Assembly: GCA_963556495.2 (NCBI GenBank) | Contig: OY747710.1 | Location: 39,443,000 to 39,506,999 of the forward strand | Direction of reading: 5' to 3' | Origin: Valencia hispanica | Taxonomy: Eukaryota; Chordata; Actinopteri; Cyprinodontiformes; Valenciidae | DNA: 64,000 nt | Part shown: positions 51,683-63,608 of the stretch, piece by piece | How the letters are laid out: each line of letters starts with the position of its first letter | Numbering within the stretch: the stretch's first letter is position 1 | Notes under the pieces: generated by a model | What the model was told of the DNA's origin: nothing | The model's input: only the letters and a program-made list of their open reading frames with translations | The model's database searches: none | Made by a program: the position numbers and the translations under genes

Positions 51683-53185
51683 CTAAGTATAAGCTTTATA
51701 AAAAAGGAAAGTTTTAAGCCTGGCCTTAAAAGTAAACAGAGTGTTTGCCTCACGGACTAAAGCTGGGAGCTGGTTCCACAGGAGAGGAGCCTGATAACTA
51801 AAGTATCTGCCTCCCATTCTACTTTTAGAAATCCTAGGAACTACAAGTAAACCTGCAGTCTGAGAGCGAAGTGCTCTGTTAGGAACATATGGAACAATTA
51901 GATCTCTGATGTATGATGGAGCTTGATTATTAAGGGCTTTGTATGTAAGAAGAAGGATCTTAAATTCTATTCTGGATTTAACAGGGAGCCAATGAAGGGA
52001 AGCTAAAACAGGAGAAATGTGATCTCTCTTTTTAATATTCATCAGAACTCTTGCTGCCGCATTTTGGATCAACTGAAGGCTTTTAATGGCATTTTGTTGA
52101 CTTCCTGATAGTAAAGAATTACAGTAGTCCAGCCTTGAGGTAACAAATGCATGGACTAGTTTCTCAGCATCACTCCTGGACAGGATGTTTCTAATTTTAG
52201 CAATATTCCGGAGGTGAAGGAAAGAAATCCTAGAAACCTGTTTAATATGGGATTTAAATGTCAAGTCTCGGTCAAAAATAACGCTGAGGTTCTTTACATT
52301 ATTACTGGGGGCCAATTTAATGCCATCCAGATGAAGTGATTGACTAATCAGTTTCTGTTTATGAACTTCTGGTCCAAAGACAGCAACTTCTGTTTTGTCA
52401 GAATTTAAAAGCAAAAAGTTTAGGGTAATCCATGTTTTTATGTCTTCCAGACATGCCTGTAATCTACCTGACTGACTGGGTTCATCAGGATTTATGGATA
52501 AATATAGTTGTGTATCATCTGCATAGCTGTGGAAATTTATCCCATGCTGTCTAATGGTTCTACCAATTGGGAGCATATATATGGTGAACAGAATTGGTCC
52601 AAGCACAGAACCCTGTGGAACTCCGCAAGTAACCCTTGAGAGTGAAGAAGATTTATCATTTAGATGAACAAACTGGAATCTATCAGACAAATATCATTTA
52701 AACCAACCTAGTGCTGTTCCTTTGATCCCTGCAACATGTTCAAGCCTTTCTAAGAGAATATTATGATCGACTGTGTCAAAAGCAGCACTGAGATCTAACA
52801 AAACCAGAACAGACACAAGTCCATTATCTGAGGCCATTAGAATATCATTAGTAACCTTCACCAGTGCTGTTTCAGTGCTATGATGAGCTCTAAAACCTGA
52901 CTGAAACTCTTCAAACAGCTCGTTACTGTTTAGATGCTCACAGACTTGATTAGCAACAATTTTCTCAAGGACTTTGGATAAGAAAGGAAGGTTAGATATG
53001 GGTCTGTAATTCACTAAGTCATCTTGATGAAGGGAAGGTTTCTTGAGTAAAGGTTTAATTACAGGTATTTTAAATTCCTGTGGTACGTATCCGTTTACTA
53101 AGGATAGATTCATCATATCCAAAATGGGGCCAGGAACCAAATGGAACACTTCTTTAAATAATTTGGTTGGGATTGGGTCCAACAT
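51683..53185 (-). pseudogene. L2 ORF2 reverse transcriptase part
   Basis: Would copy the element RNA into DNA at the nicked target. Motif A is LLDLSAAFDTVDHNILLE, motif B GVPQGSVLGPILF and motif C YADDTQLYL, followed by the usual C-terminal blocks down to KARLKTFLFYKAYT. One TGA (52696-52694) interrupts an otherwise continuous frame between GWFK and YLSDRF. Apart from that stop, 500 codons read through. The upstream junction with the endonuclease part is in another frame. Confidence 0.9.
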
Positions 53186-53316
53186 ACAAGTTGAAGGTTT
53201 AGATGAGGCTAATATTTATGATAATTCCGAAAGCTCGACTGAATCAAAACAGCCTAAGCACAACTGAGGTTCTACAGTTCTTTCCGATACTGCCTCATTT
53301 ACTGAGGAAGAAGTAA

Positions 53317-54649
53317 TCATGTTTGGGAGGATGCCAATGATTTTATTTTTAATAGAATTTTATTTATGAAGAATCCCATAAAATCATCACTGCTAAGAGC
53401 TGGGGGAATCGTTGGCTCAACAGAGCTATGACTCTGTGTAAGTTTGGCAACTGTACTAAAAAGAAACCTAGGATTGTTTTTATTCGCCTCTATTAATGAT
53501 GAAAAATATGCTGTTCTAGCTTGACGAAGGGTCTTTTTATACAGCAGTAGACTGTTATTCCAGGTTAAAAAGGGATCCTCTGGGTGTGTAGAGCGCCATT
53601 TTCTCTCCAACTTCCTAGTATTCTGCTTTAAAGTACGCAACTCTGCGTTAAACCAAGGAGTCAGCCTCCTATGGCTAGCCACTTTCTTTTTTAAGGGGGC
53701 TACACTATCTAATGCCAAACGCAATGAGGACATAACACTGTGAACCAGACCATCAATTACTGAAGGGTTAGAGATAGAATTGCTGCCATCCACTGTGTTA
53801 CTCTGAGACACTGAGGAAAGTAGGAATGGAACAGATTCTTTAAAAATTGTTACAGCATTGTCTGATAAAGCTCTACTATAATGAAATTTTCTTTCAGATT
53901 TAAGATGGTCAGTTAAACTAAATTCAAAAGTTATTAAGAGTGTTATTTCCTCACACTCAATACCGTATGTCAGTACAAGGTCCAAAGTGTGTTTACCCGA
54001 GTGGGTCGGTCCCTGTACTTTTTGAGTAAAGCCAATTGAGTCTAAAATAGGATTAAAGGCTGCATTTAGGCTATCACTTTCAGTATCCACATGAATATTG
54101 AAGTCTCCCACTATAATGACCCTATCAGTATTTAATACTAAATCAGATAAAAAATGTGAGATCTGATCCAAGAATTGAGAGTAAGGGGCCTGGTGGACGA
54201 TACAAAACCACAAACAAAAATGGTCTTAATGTTTTGCAACTTGGATGAGGAAAATTAAGGGTTAGTTGTTCAAAAGAACTGTAGCTATCAATTGGTCTGG
54301 GACTAATTAGTAAATCAGAACGGAAAATGGTTGCAACTCCTCCCCCTCGCCCAGTATTTCTAGGAATGTGAAAATTTAAATGACTGGAAGGAGTTGACTC
54401 ATTTATACTGACATAATCCTCCTGCTGCAACCAGGTTTCTGTGAGACAAAGGAAATCAATGTGATTATCACAAATCAAGTCATTTACTAACAAAGTCTTT
54501 GAGGAGAGAGATCTTATGTTTAATAAACCACATTTAATAGATTTATTTTTCTGTTCAGTCAAAGTTGTATTTATTTTTATGAGATTTCCATAATTTGCTT
54601 TTGTTGGCTTAACTTTTAATCCATTTAATTTTGGCTGTGGGCAAGACAC
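53317..54649 (-). pseudogene. L2 ORF2 apurinic-type endonuclease part
   Basis: Would nick target DNA. Blocks seen in order: [31 protein letters not shown] (54649-54143), then a frameshift near 54190, then IIVGDFNIHVD, HTLDLVLTYG and SLTDHL (54213-53317). The final catalytic motif, usually SDH, reads TDH. A second frameshift lies between 53317 and 53185, before the reverse transcriptase. Confidence 0.88.
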
Positions 54650-54744
54650 TGTTTCTATAGGGTAATGGGTGGGTAACAGTACAGAAGCAGCAGAGAGGTG
54701 GGTTAAACTACGACTCTGCTTCCTGGTCTGGACCCTGGGTTGTC

Positions 54745-55469
54745 AGTGTTTTGGAGGACTAATAAATTCGGCCATATTCCTAGAAAGAAGAGCTGCTCCA
54801 TCCAAAGTGGGATGGATGCCATCTCTCCGGATCAGAGCAGGTTTTCCCCAAAATTTTCACCAGTTATCAATGTAGCCCACATCGTTTGCAGGAGACCACC
54901 TAGACAACCATTGATGGAATGACAGCATGCGGCTAAACATGTCGTCACTGGTCCGATCAGGCAGGTAACCAGAAAAGATTACAGTCGGACATTGTTTTGG
55001 CAAACTTACACACCTAAGCAACACTCATTTTAGTGACCTCAGATTGGCGTAACCGGGTGTCATTACCGCCAGCGTGAATAACAATCTTACTGTATTTACG
55101 CTTATCTTTAGCCAGCAGTTTCAGGTAGGATTTGATGTCGCCCGTTCTGGCCCCTGGCAAACATTTGACTATGGTCAATGGTGTCTCTAATGCCACGTTT
55201 CTGACTATGGAGCTGCCAATTACCAGGGTCGGCTTCTCAGCGGGTGTGTCGCTGAGCAGGGAAAATCTGTTAGAAACGCGGACTGGTTGGTGGTGGCCCA
55301 TGCGCTGGGTCCTAGAACTATGCTTCCTACGTACAGTCACCCAGCCGGCCTGAGGTCCTGGCTGCGCGGGCTCTACCGGAGGACAGCTAGGGGGTTCTAT
55401 CCTTGTTGGCTGAGCTAGCGAGACCTTACCACCCCAAGAAAAGCTGTGTGAAACACAAGGAGTTCCCAA
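54745..55469 (-). pseudogene. L2 ORF1 with SGNH-hydrolase (esterase) domain
   Basis: ORF1 of L2/CR1-type LINEs carries an esterase-like domain. Here block I is [12 protein letters not shown] and the GxND block is HAGGND (both 55469-55014). In another frame downstream come [18 protein letters not shown] and the catalytic-end block IRRDGIHPTLDGAALLSRN (about 54770-54835), with a stop after DVGYIDNW at about 54856. The domain is complete in order but broken by at least one frameshift and one stop. Confidence 0.8.
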
Positions 55470-55630
55470 AACGTAAAGTACACCACCACAAAACGTGTGT
55501 TTTAGTGTGCTTGTGTGTTAAAATAACTTAGAAAGGCCTCAGCACAGAGAAAATAAGATCAATTCAAGAGAGTCTGAACACCAAACAGCTTACAGGGAGC
55601 ACAACAGTGACAACAGGAAATGACGGAATA

Positions 55631-58289
55631 TTTCTTACCCCCGTCGAATGAATCATTCAAAACTTTTTTATGTCATGGCCTTTTATGTCATGGCAGTTTT
55701 ACTGCCCATGACCGATCTCTAATTGTGGTGTAGGTGCCTATGCTAATTTTAGCAATTTGCTTTAACAGTTGCAGTAGAACAGGGTAGAGCTACTATTTTA
55801 AAACAAATACAAAGTTATCACGGCGTTGAGGAATTGCATGATTAGCACATTTAGCATAGCTAACTGTCCACGGCATTTTCTGTGTGTATTCGTCAGAGAA
55901 TCTACCAACATTTCCAAATCCAGTATATTGCATGAAAGAAAGAGCTTGAAAGCTGAAAAGGATACAAACGAAAATCTTGCCCAATTCAACCTTTTTGTTA
56001 TCTGTTTAAAGTTTTGCTCTCTCTCACTCTCTCACAGCCTGAATGAACAGTAGGTCTATTAATGAAATGTAAAATTTTCTTTTAAATGGCTTCTTATATC
56101 CCTCAAATACCTCAATCACACTGAAAGCAGCTAATTTTAGTCTTATTTAGTCTCCAAGCTGGAAATCAAGCTGTTAATCATCTGCCACCAGCTGATTTCT
56201 TTGTACAACTTTAATTAAAGACTCTTCACAGGTCCACACTGAACAAAGAGGCCTATAGAGACGATTTGTTTTTGCATGTATGTATGCCTTCAGCTGCTTT
56301 TCTAAGTCCAACTGCAATGTAAAGAACAAATAAGTACATTTAAAATGGGTGTGTTTGTACAGGGGTGGGGGTGTAGCAAAGGACAAGTTATGTCCTTCTC
56401 CATCTTAAATAAATGTTTTTAGTTTGGGATATGGAGAAATATCCCTCTGAACCACTAGCTGTTATCATGCTGGTTAATCTGTATGGTAACAGGGGGAAAG
56501 AGGCATCTGATAGCAATTTCTTTTAACAGAGTAAGGATATACAACAACTGCATAGTCAATCAGAAAAGTTAACAAGAAGGAAAAACTGAATAGCTCGCGT
56601 TTGCATCAGTAACCTAGACATTAAGAATCACTTTGAGACTAATGAAAATAGATTCTGCAGGTCTGTTGAAGCCACTGCTTTAGTTTGTTCTCCCACGTCC
56701 TGCAGGTGGGTTTAAGAAAACCACATTACAGCTTTCTGTCGGTAAACAAGGAACATTCCTCGACTCGCCTGTTTGCAGTTAAGCTTATTGGCACAGTCTG
56801 ATGTGCACCGGTAGCTTTTACAGGAGCATAGTAATTGGATCGGCATATGGCAGCACCTTCACTGGTAGCCTGGTAAAAGGTAGCAGACCATATTGGCAAT
56901 TAAAATTACCAGTACATGGAGCTAATCACCAAAACAAGTTGTAAAATACAAGTGGAAATTTGTTCCAATAAAGAGTTTTCCACTGATTATTGACCAGGGT
57001 ATAAATAATTGTATAAATAATTTTCTATTGCCATTTCTATTAACATGTAATAGATTTCATTATTTATTACCTTTGAGAGACACCTGTCACATTTCAGAAA
57101 CAAATTCCATAGTTGAATGAAAATCCTTTTCAAGTTGCCAGGGGTATGAATAATTTCAGGCTTGATTGTGGAAAATGTGGGCCAAAAAAATTGTAAAATA
57201 AAATCTAGTTATATTTAGCCGAATATGTAAAGTAGACTACAGTCAGTTGCTGTTTTTTTTTTCTGAATCCTGGAACGGATTCACCTTTATTTCAAACCCT
57301 AAAATACTATCTACACTGAAAATAGATTTTTTGAGATGCAAATAAGTTTGCAATTTAACTGTTCTCCATTTGTGAAAACAAAGATATTGCTAAAAAAAAT
57401 TCTCGACTTGTTTTCATCAAATCTAAATCTCATTCCCTGGAAGTGTTTCAGCATCAGTGCTAAATTGAACCTTTGTTCCACTGCAAAGACTACATCTGCT
57501 AAAGCTGGATTTGTAAAAACATGCAATTTTGTTATTTAGCTAAAAAATAGACTTTGTGTGATTTTACATCCAGCGTATTCTTGCTTTCTTTTTTGTTAGC
57601 TGTTGATATGTATAAACGGTACTTTATTTCAGTTCAGATCTAACACCCCTGTCACACTCTGCGTATGAGTCTTTTGTTTCAGTGGCGTTGAAAGACATCA
57701 TGCCACAGGAAAATAATACTTCCAAATGCCATCTTACGCATATGAAACTGTAGCATAAACAGTCTGATGACCAGATAAACCAGCCTATCACGGGTTTCTT
57801 GTTATTTTGGGACATTTTGAGAAGTTACGCCATGAGCTTTCCAGACAGACAGTTTACTTACCACGGGAACCTGGATGTTGTAAAAGAAAAAAGGGAAACT
57901 TAAGCCATCACTTACTGTCTGATTAACTGAGCTCATAACGATCTGATCACCTGCGGGCCCTCATAGAGGAATGAAATGTAATTCCAAGGCAGTACTTTAT
58001 ATAGATGATATGAAAAAATAAATCAATAAAGCGAGACAGTAAGATCACACAAAATTAACGTACCAGGTTAGGATGCAGCAGAACACTCTGAATTCAACCC
58101 CATTCATCTTAGTGTACATATAATTTTTAGAACAGGGGTCCATCAACAGTGAAACACATACCTCATTTAAAATCTCCTTCATTGTCTCCTGTTTTAACCT
58201 ACTTAAACCATGTTTCCAGAATGTCAGCATACATTGAAAGGTAGAAATCAGTATGACAGCAACTTAACCACCTGATGTAGCACTTTCCT
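55631..58289. other. no gene seen
   Basis: AT-rich sequence. On the minus strand 57880-57855 shows an acceptor-like cttttacaacatccag and a strong GTAAGT donor nine bases further on, but no flanking exons that would make sense of it. Confidence 0.45.
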
Positions 58290-58870
58290 TCCCATATTAA
58301 ATCCATACATCCATTTCCCCCTACCACTTCATTATTTTCAGGGTTGTGGGGAGGGGAAGCTTTTATACAAGCTTCAACAGGGCAAGGGTGAGATACATTT
58401 TGGACAGCTTATGAGTACATCACAGGGTCAACACAGACGTCATGCTCACTTTTAAGGACTCCTATAATATATACCATTCATTCTTCTAGAAAGACATAGC
58501 TTTTACAAGCCAGGTATGCTACTGGTTACCACATGACCAGTTCAATACCAGGCTAAGAGATCAATGCCCTTTGTCATTGCTTCCATCCATTACATTTCTA
58601 TGCCCACTTAAGCCATTCCAGGGTCATGGGGAGGAGCCTGACCTATCTACAGTAGTAAATGAGTGAAAGCCAGGGTACACCCTTGACAGATCACCAGTCC
58701 TTCACAGGGACACCAGACAGACAGAAAGACAAACAACCACTGAAGCACACAACTCAAACCTAAGGGTACTTTGGAATCTACAGTTGAACCAACGTCTGAC
58801 GCGTTCTTCCACTGTGGGAGGAAATCGGATCATGCCCAGAAAACCCACAATGTATTTGAATGAACGGAAC
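58290..58870. mobile_element. LINE-end type dispersed repeat, two decayed pieces
   Basis: CAGGGTTGTGGGGAGGGGAAGC with ACATCACAGGGTCAACACAG (58290-58445), and CAGGGTCATGGGGAGGAGCC, AGGGTACACCCTTGACAG, CACTGTGGGAGGAAATCGG (58600-58870). Both follow the order of the repeat family at 1916-2048, inverted. Confidence 0.65.
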
Positions 58871-58879
58871 GATTAATTG

Positions 58880-58982
58880 AAATGTATGTATGATTTAATT
58901 GAAATGACATCTCTTGTAAAGTGCCTCAAGATGTGTTGTGAATTGGCGCTATATACAGTGAATAAACGGAATTGAATGAATA
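58880..58982 (+). mobile_element. L2 LINE 3' tail fragment
   Basis: TTGTAAAGTGCCTCAAGATG, TTGTGAATTGGCGCTATATA and GGAATTGAATGAAT: the last 90 bases of an L2, extremely 5'-truncated. Confidence 0.75.
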
Positions 58983-61397
58983 GTATGACACAACAACATC
59001 TTACATAAAAAATATGGCTAAACAAATAAGGCCAACTTCTACAACAAAAGACTACCTATTCAAAGGAAGCAGTACCATCTGTTTAGCAGTAATATATCGC
59101 TTTCCTTTAATATCAATGTTTTGCGTTACGAAAACAAGTACAGTATGGCAAAGATCAAGTAGTTGCAACAGTGCAACTCTGCACTCCACTTAATGTTGAG
59201 CTGTAAATTCAGAGCACAAGGTAGAAGGCAAATGTTGCATCAAGCAGCCATGCCTGTGCTGCTTTCCCTGGAGGAATCAAACACTTGCAGGGGAGTTGCC
59301 TTCATCAGCTACGGCTAGAAACCAACAGGTCCGTTAGACCAGAACTCAGTAACGGAAGATTGGGAATTACTCACCGCTGTTCCCTCAGCACTCTGACTTT
59401 ACACAGTTTTAAATAACGCCAAGCAAAGACTGGAGGTTGGGGTAATAAAACAGGAATGAGTTTAAAAGTCAAAAATATACACATCAAGTCAAAGACAATG
59501 CTGGCTCACTTGCATGAATTTGTATGACTCCAAGATAAGCAAATCAAACAGCTGAGTATGCACTACAGTAACCAAGTCTTTAGCTTATATGGAGAGACAG
59601 AGAAATATGGTTGTAATAACAAATACATAAACAGCATTGTTTAAACAAATTATAAGAGGAAGTGTTGACTACATAACTGGAAGTTACTATGACATGTAGT
59701 GTTTTCACACTGTACAATATGAGCAAGAGATTGATTTGTTACAGCAAGTCGATAATGGAAAGTTACAGCAGACAGGGAAGACAACACGCTGTCCTGAAAG
59801 TGATATTGTTGAAATGCTGCTCGACAGTTCTGCATATTCTGAGCTGGACCTTGGTTTAAAATATCAGCGTCTGAAGCCTTTTGTTGCTCGGTTTGGTATT
59901 CCATGAAAGATAAAACAAAAATGTGAATCGGTTGAAAAAAAGAAAAGAAAATTGGCACAGGCTGATCTGCTACTCGCTGCTGGCAGGAACAGTTTTCACA
60001 AATCCTAATAGCTACGAAGATATCACACAGATCTATTTGGGACAACGGTGCCTGCCGAGCCTGCTTCCCAGGTGCTTAAAGCCAAGCTTACCCAGTGAAT
60101 CTCAGATTCAAAAGTTGGTTGCCAAAAACCAGTGTGCTTTTACAGAGAGTCCCATCTGCTTATATACAATGGGCAAACAATAATGACATGGTGCAAAATT
60201 CCTTACTCTGGTCCCAACTACAGATCCTGGCTGCTTCCTTGTTTGTGACTAAGGATTAGATTCAGGAGCCAGAACTGGGGGAAGTTTTTCTCAATGTGAT
60301 TTTTCTTTATTTTCCGCTTTTCTCAGTAAAATTGCCTTTTGGTGTCTTCCCTAAGACTATTAATTGGGTGATTTTGTTGAGTTGGTCAGGTATAATCTGA
60401 TAGGATTAGCGGCTATGCTCTTTAAATAGAGTTGCACAGCCGAGGATTAGGTAATCACAGCCGGTCACACTTAACAGCAACAGATTTTCATCTATATGAT
60501 GTGAGAATAAAACACAAAAGGTGTCACTATAATGGGAGATTTACTTATGCTTCTGTGCATATTATTTGATGAAGATAAAATTGGGATAATCAACAAAGGA
60601 TTTCTTAAGATATACCACAAATTTGATGTCAGTCTTGCAAAGTCAGGTTTAAATGAGTTACGTTTATTTATGTGTCTGAAGAGTGTCCGTCCTGTTAACT
60701 CAACAGCCGCAACCATTCCTGATTTATAGGAGTATCATCTTCTTAACAGCGACACCTTCTGTTTAGGAGAGTGACTGCAGCAAGTATGATCTGCAGGTAG
60801 AAACAGACTCTCCGCTAATGACGCCACAGCCTTTTTCACAAAACAGTTCCATCAAAAACCCATAATATCGCCACCTCTCCCAATTGCTTTTAGTCATTTA
60901 TAAATTACTAATCAAACTAAGGATATTGGGCATCCTTGTGAGCCGGCAACGTGGAACCAATGGAGGTGTGAAGTGAAAATGAGTGTGGTTGATATAAAAT
61001 CAAGACACCTGTTCAAAAGACTGTTTTGTTCCATTTTAAGTCCCACCTGTATTTAATAAACTACCCATAGCTGAGGTCTAGTGATATGTTCTGTCTCAAT
61101 GCACCTTATAGTCATTACTCCAAGATTGCTCCAAGTGTTAAAAACTCAAGTCTCTCTGTTTTCACCTTAAGGTCCCTCAGCCAGCTCGTCGCATAGACCA
61201 TCGCTAATCACAATTTTACACACAAAAGCAGCAATTCTGCCCTATCCTTGCAGCTCACTACCTCACTTGGGAAGTCACGGTCAAAATAGCGGTGGGTTGA
61301 CTATAGCCCGCCTTACCGCCTCAGTCCTTTCACACAGAGACGGTGAAAAGGCCACTAAGTGAAACCCAAGGGTCAAATGGGTTTGGCATTAATACCT
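58983..61397. other. no gene seen
   Basis: AT-rich sequence. A 131-codon minus frame at 59650-60045 has no recognised domain and is not called. Confidence 0.45.
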
Positions 61398-61422
61398 TTA
61401 TTTATTTATTATTTATTTATTT
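61398..61422 (-). terminator. cluster of AATAAA signals
   Basis: TTTATTTATTTATTATTTATT on the plus strand gives several AATAAA words on the minus strand, about 205-230 bases after the candidate stop codon at 61626. It could equally be simple-sequence AT. Confidence 0.25.
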
Positions 61423-61625
61423 TCAAGTCAAATAAAGGTTTAAGTGTCATTTATTGACAGAACATCTTTAAACTAAAAGCTAAATCTATCCAAGCAAGAA
61501 CACACAGCTGAATTTAAAATTGTTGAAAACTTAAAGCAGATGTCAGTCAAAAGAGGACAGATGCGTAAGCCAAGGTCTATCTTAAAGGACAAAGAAAAAG
61601 AAGAAAATGCTGTGCTTACTGGATG

Positions 61626-61699
61626 TTAGCAACCTGCTTCCTTCGATGTGGACTCTATGTCCATCTTGCGCTGGGTCTTCTGGAAATTTTGCACACCCG
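61626..61699 (-). CDS. candidate terminal coding exon of an unidentified minus-strand gene
   Basis: A pyrimidine-rich acceptor (gttctcctcatcag, ending 61700) is followed by two bases of a split codon, then GVQNFQKTQRKMDIESTSKE and AGC, then TAA. An AATAAA cluster lies about 200 bases further on. The peptide has a plausible charged C-terminal composition, but I do not recognise it and no upstream partner exon is identified. It could be chance. Confidence 0.25.
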
Positions 61700-61749
61700 C
61701 TGATGAGGAGAACAATGCACATGCTAAACCTTACCAAGAAAAGGTTCAA

Positions 61750-63600
61750 CTAAACCAGACCTCTATGATATAAAGAAACTTGGATGGCGGTGGGTACCAC
61801 AGTGGAATAAAAAGGAAGGCCAGATGAGACCAATACACTGATACAGGCGGATCTCTAACAAATAAAATCTTCAAGGGTAGCTTGTTTATTTGTAATCTTA
61901 TTGCAGTGATAAGAAAACGTGATTCCTTATCTATGCATATATAGCTTTAGATCACTTTGTTCCATGATGCAGTCCCATCTGCAATCTAAGAAAAAGGGTC
62001 CAACTTCTAAAGAATACAATACAATATACCATACAATACCATGAATTACATGCATTTATCAAACACCGCAACAATTCAAGCCTGTCTAGGCAGACGGTAA
62101 AACGGTATACAGTCTACACACAAATATTAATTTAGGAGGGCCTAATAGTATTAAAAATGTATATTGTCTGACCTTAAATTAATCTATAAATCCAACTTAA
62201 GCATTTCCCCAAATACTGGAAGCTAAAGTCAATACATGTGTTTAGTTTTGAGGTGGAAGGAGTAGGCACCAGTGGCCCTCACCTTTCTCCCCTCAACTAC
62301 CTGGAAACAATGTAGGAAGAAGGCACTGAGGACATGACAATAGCTAAAGGGTGGGTCTTAGCTGTGAGGGTGGGGGTGGGGGGTTCTTTGCAAAACATCA
62401 AGAGTGCTGCTGCGGTGAGTGAAGGTGGATGTTGGGTGCAGTTAGGTTGAGTTTGTTGTGAAGGAGGGAAGGTGATAGGGAGGGAAGGGGGTGGGGGGAC
62501 TTAAGAACCCCCTATCTTTGGTCTCCTTCTTCCCTGTGTAGTTAACTACGAAGCCCCCGAGCAACAGACGCAGAGGGGCAGGTGGGAGCTGAGGTAAGCA
62601 GCAGACCGCAGCCTAGGAAGCACAATGAGGGGCATTATCCCAGATGAAGTATAACAAATCAAACGTTTTTACTTACTGCATGCCAGGCTAAATGCCCTGG
62701 GTTTAACTAAACAATACTCAACCAGAAATAGACAATGGTTTATCTAGCTCTAAAGGTACCACCTTCTTGTTGTTTCATGCCCTTATTACTCACCCTGGGA
62801 TAATTTAACAAGCAGTTGAGGCAAAACAATCAAGTGTAAGGTAGAGGATTTCTTGGCTCCATGACCTAAAGGTAAGAAAAAAAATCTACAAAAGCATGAC
62901 TTTACACACCCTATATACACAATCAATTTTTGGTAAGCATTACGCAATATGACAGCTTTCAAAGTTGAGAGCGAAAACAATTACATCAATCTGCTGTTAC
63001 CACAACTACCAGATGTATATATTACTCACTGTAATCACAGCAGTTGTTTTTTTGTTTGTTCTTTGTCTCTGTGAACTACGATCACACAGCCATAAGAAAG
63101 GAATCCCTGAATATAAAGAAGGTGGTCATTTCTAGTACTTTCACAGGAAGTATTTGCAGGAATACTGTACATGATGGACACTGACTGCAACCTGCTCCTG
63201 CATCCCTGCATTCCTCCTGCTTGCTGTTGATCTGTGTCTCTGATACTCGTGTTTATTTTGGGTGAGCTCGGTAGCCCCTAGGCGAACATCCTCCTCCTCC
63301 TCCTCCTCACCTCTGTACTCAGTGACCCTGCAGCCTGCTTGACCCCACAAGAGTGCCTCCAGTTGCTATTTCCCCCCAAGACTGGCTCATTCGCCCCACC
63401 TCAAGATGCAGAGAAATGTCAGATAAAAACTCAAAAATTGCTGGCTTGACTGCCGGTGGTAAAAACAGACGGTTATTTGATTCTTCTAAAACAGTACAAC
63501 TTTTGGGCAAAGAAAGGGAAATCCAAAACACCCTCCAAGTTTCCATAAAGATGAATCTATCCTTTCAGATAGATAGTCCCCTTTCCCAAAGCAAAAAAGA
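61750..63600. other. no gene certain; small simple-sequence tracts
   Basis: A G-rich run at about 62355-62380 and 62460-62500, and (TCC)n at 63288-63309. A plus-strand 52-base interval (62542-62593) has acceptor- and donor-like edges but no coding support. Confidence 0.45.
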
Positions 63601-63608
63601 CATATCAA

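Larger units (their letters stand above)
50964..55630 (-). mobile_element. L2-type LINE, nearly full length, mutated
   Basis: 3' end at 50964 with an ATTCA-repeat tail and AGTTTATTTATATAGCACC. Going upstream on the minus strand: 3' UTR, reverse transcriptase, endonuclease, then ORF1 with an esterase domain and a 5' leader reaching about 55630. Nonsense and frameshift changes break both ORFs, so it is a dead copy. The 5' limit is a judgement from where L2-like text ends. Confidence 0.9.

Noticed and set aside
59650..60045. 131-codon minus frame
   Set aside because: No recognised domain, splice partners or repeats; AT-rich background makes chance likely.
62542..62593. Plus-strand 52-base exon with acceptor- and donor-like edges
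   Set aside because: No open peptide of interest, no partner exons, and splice-like words are common by chance.
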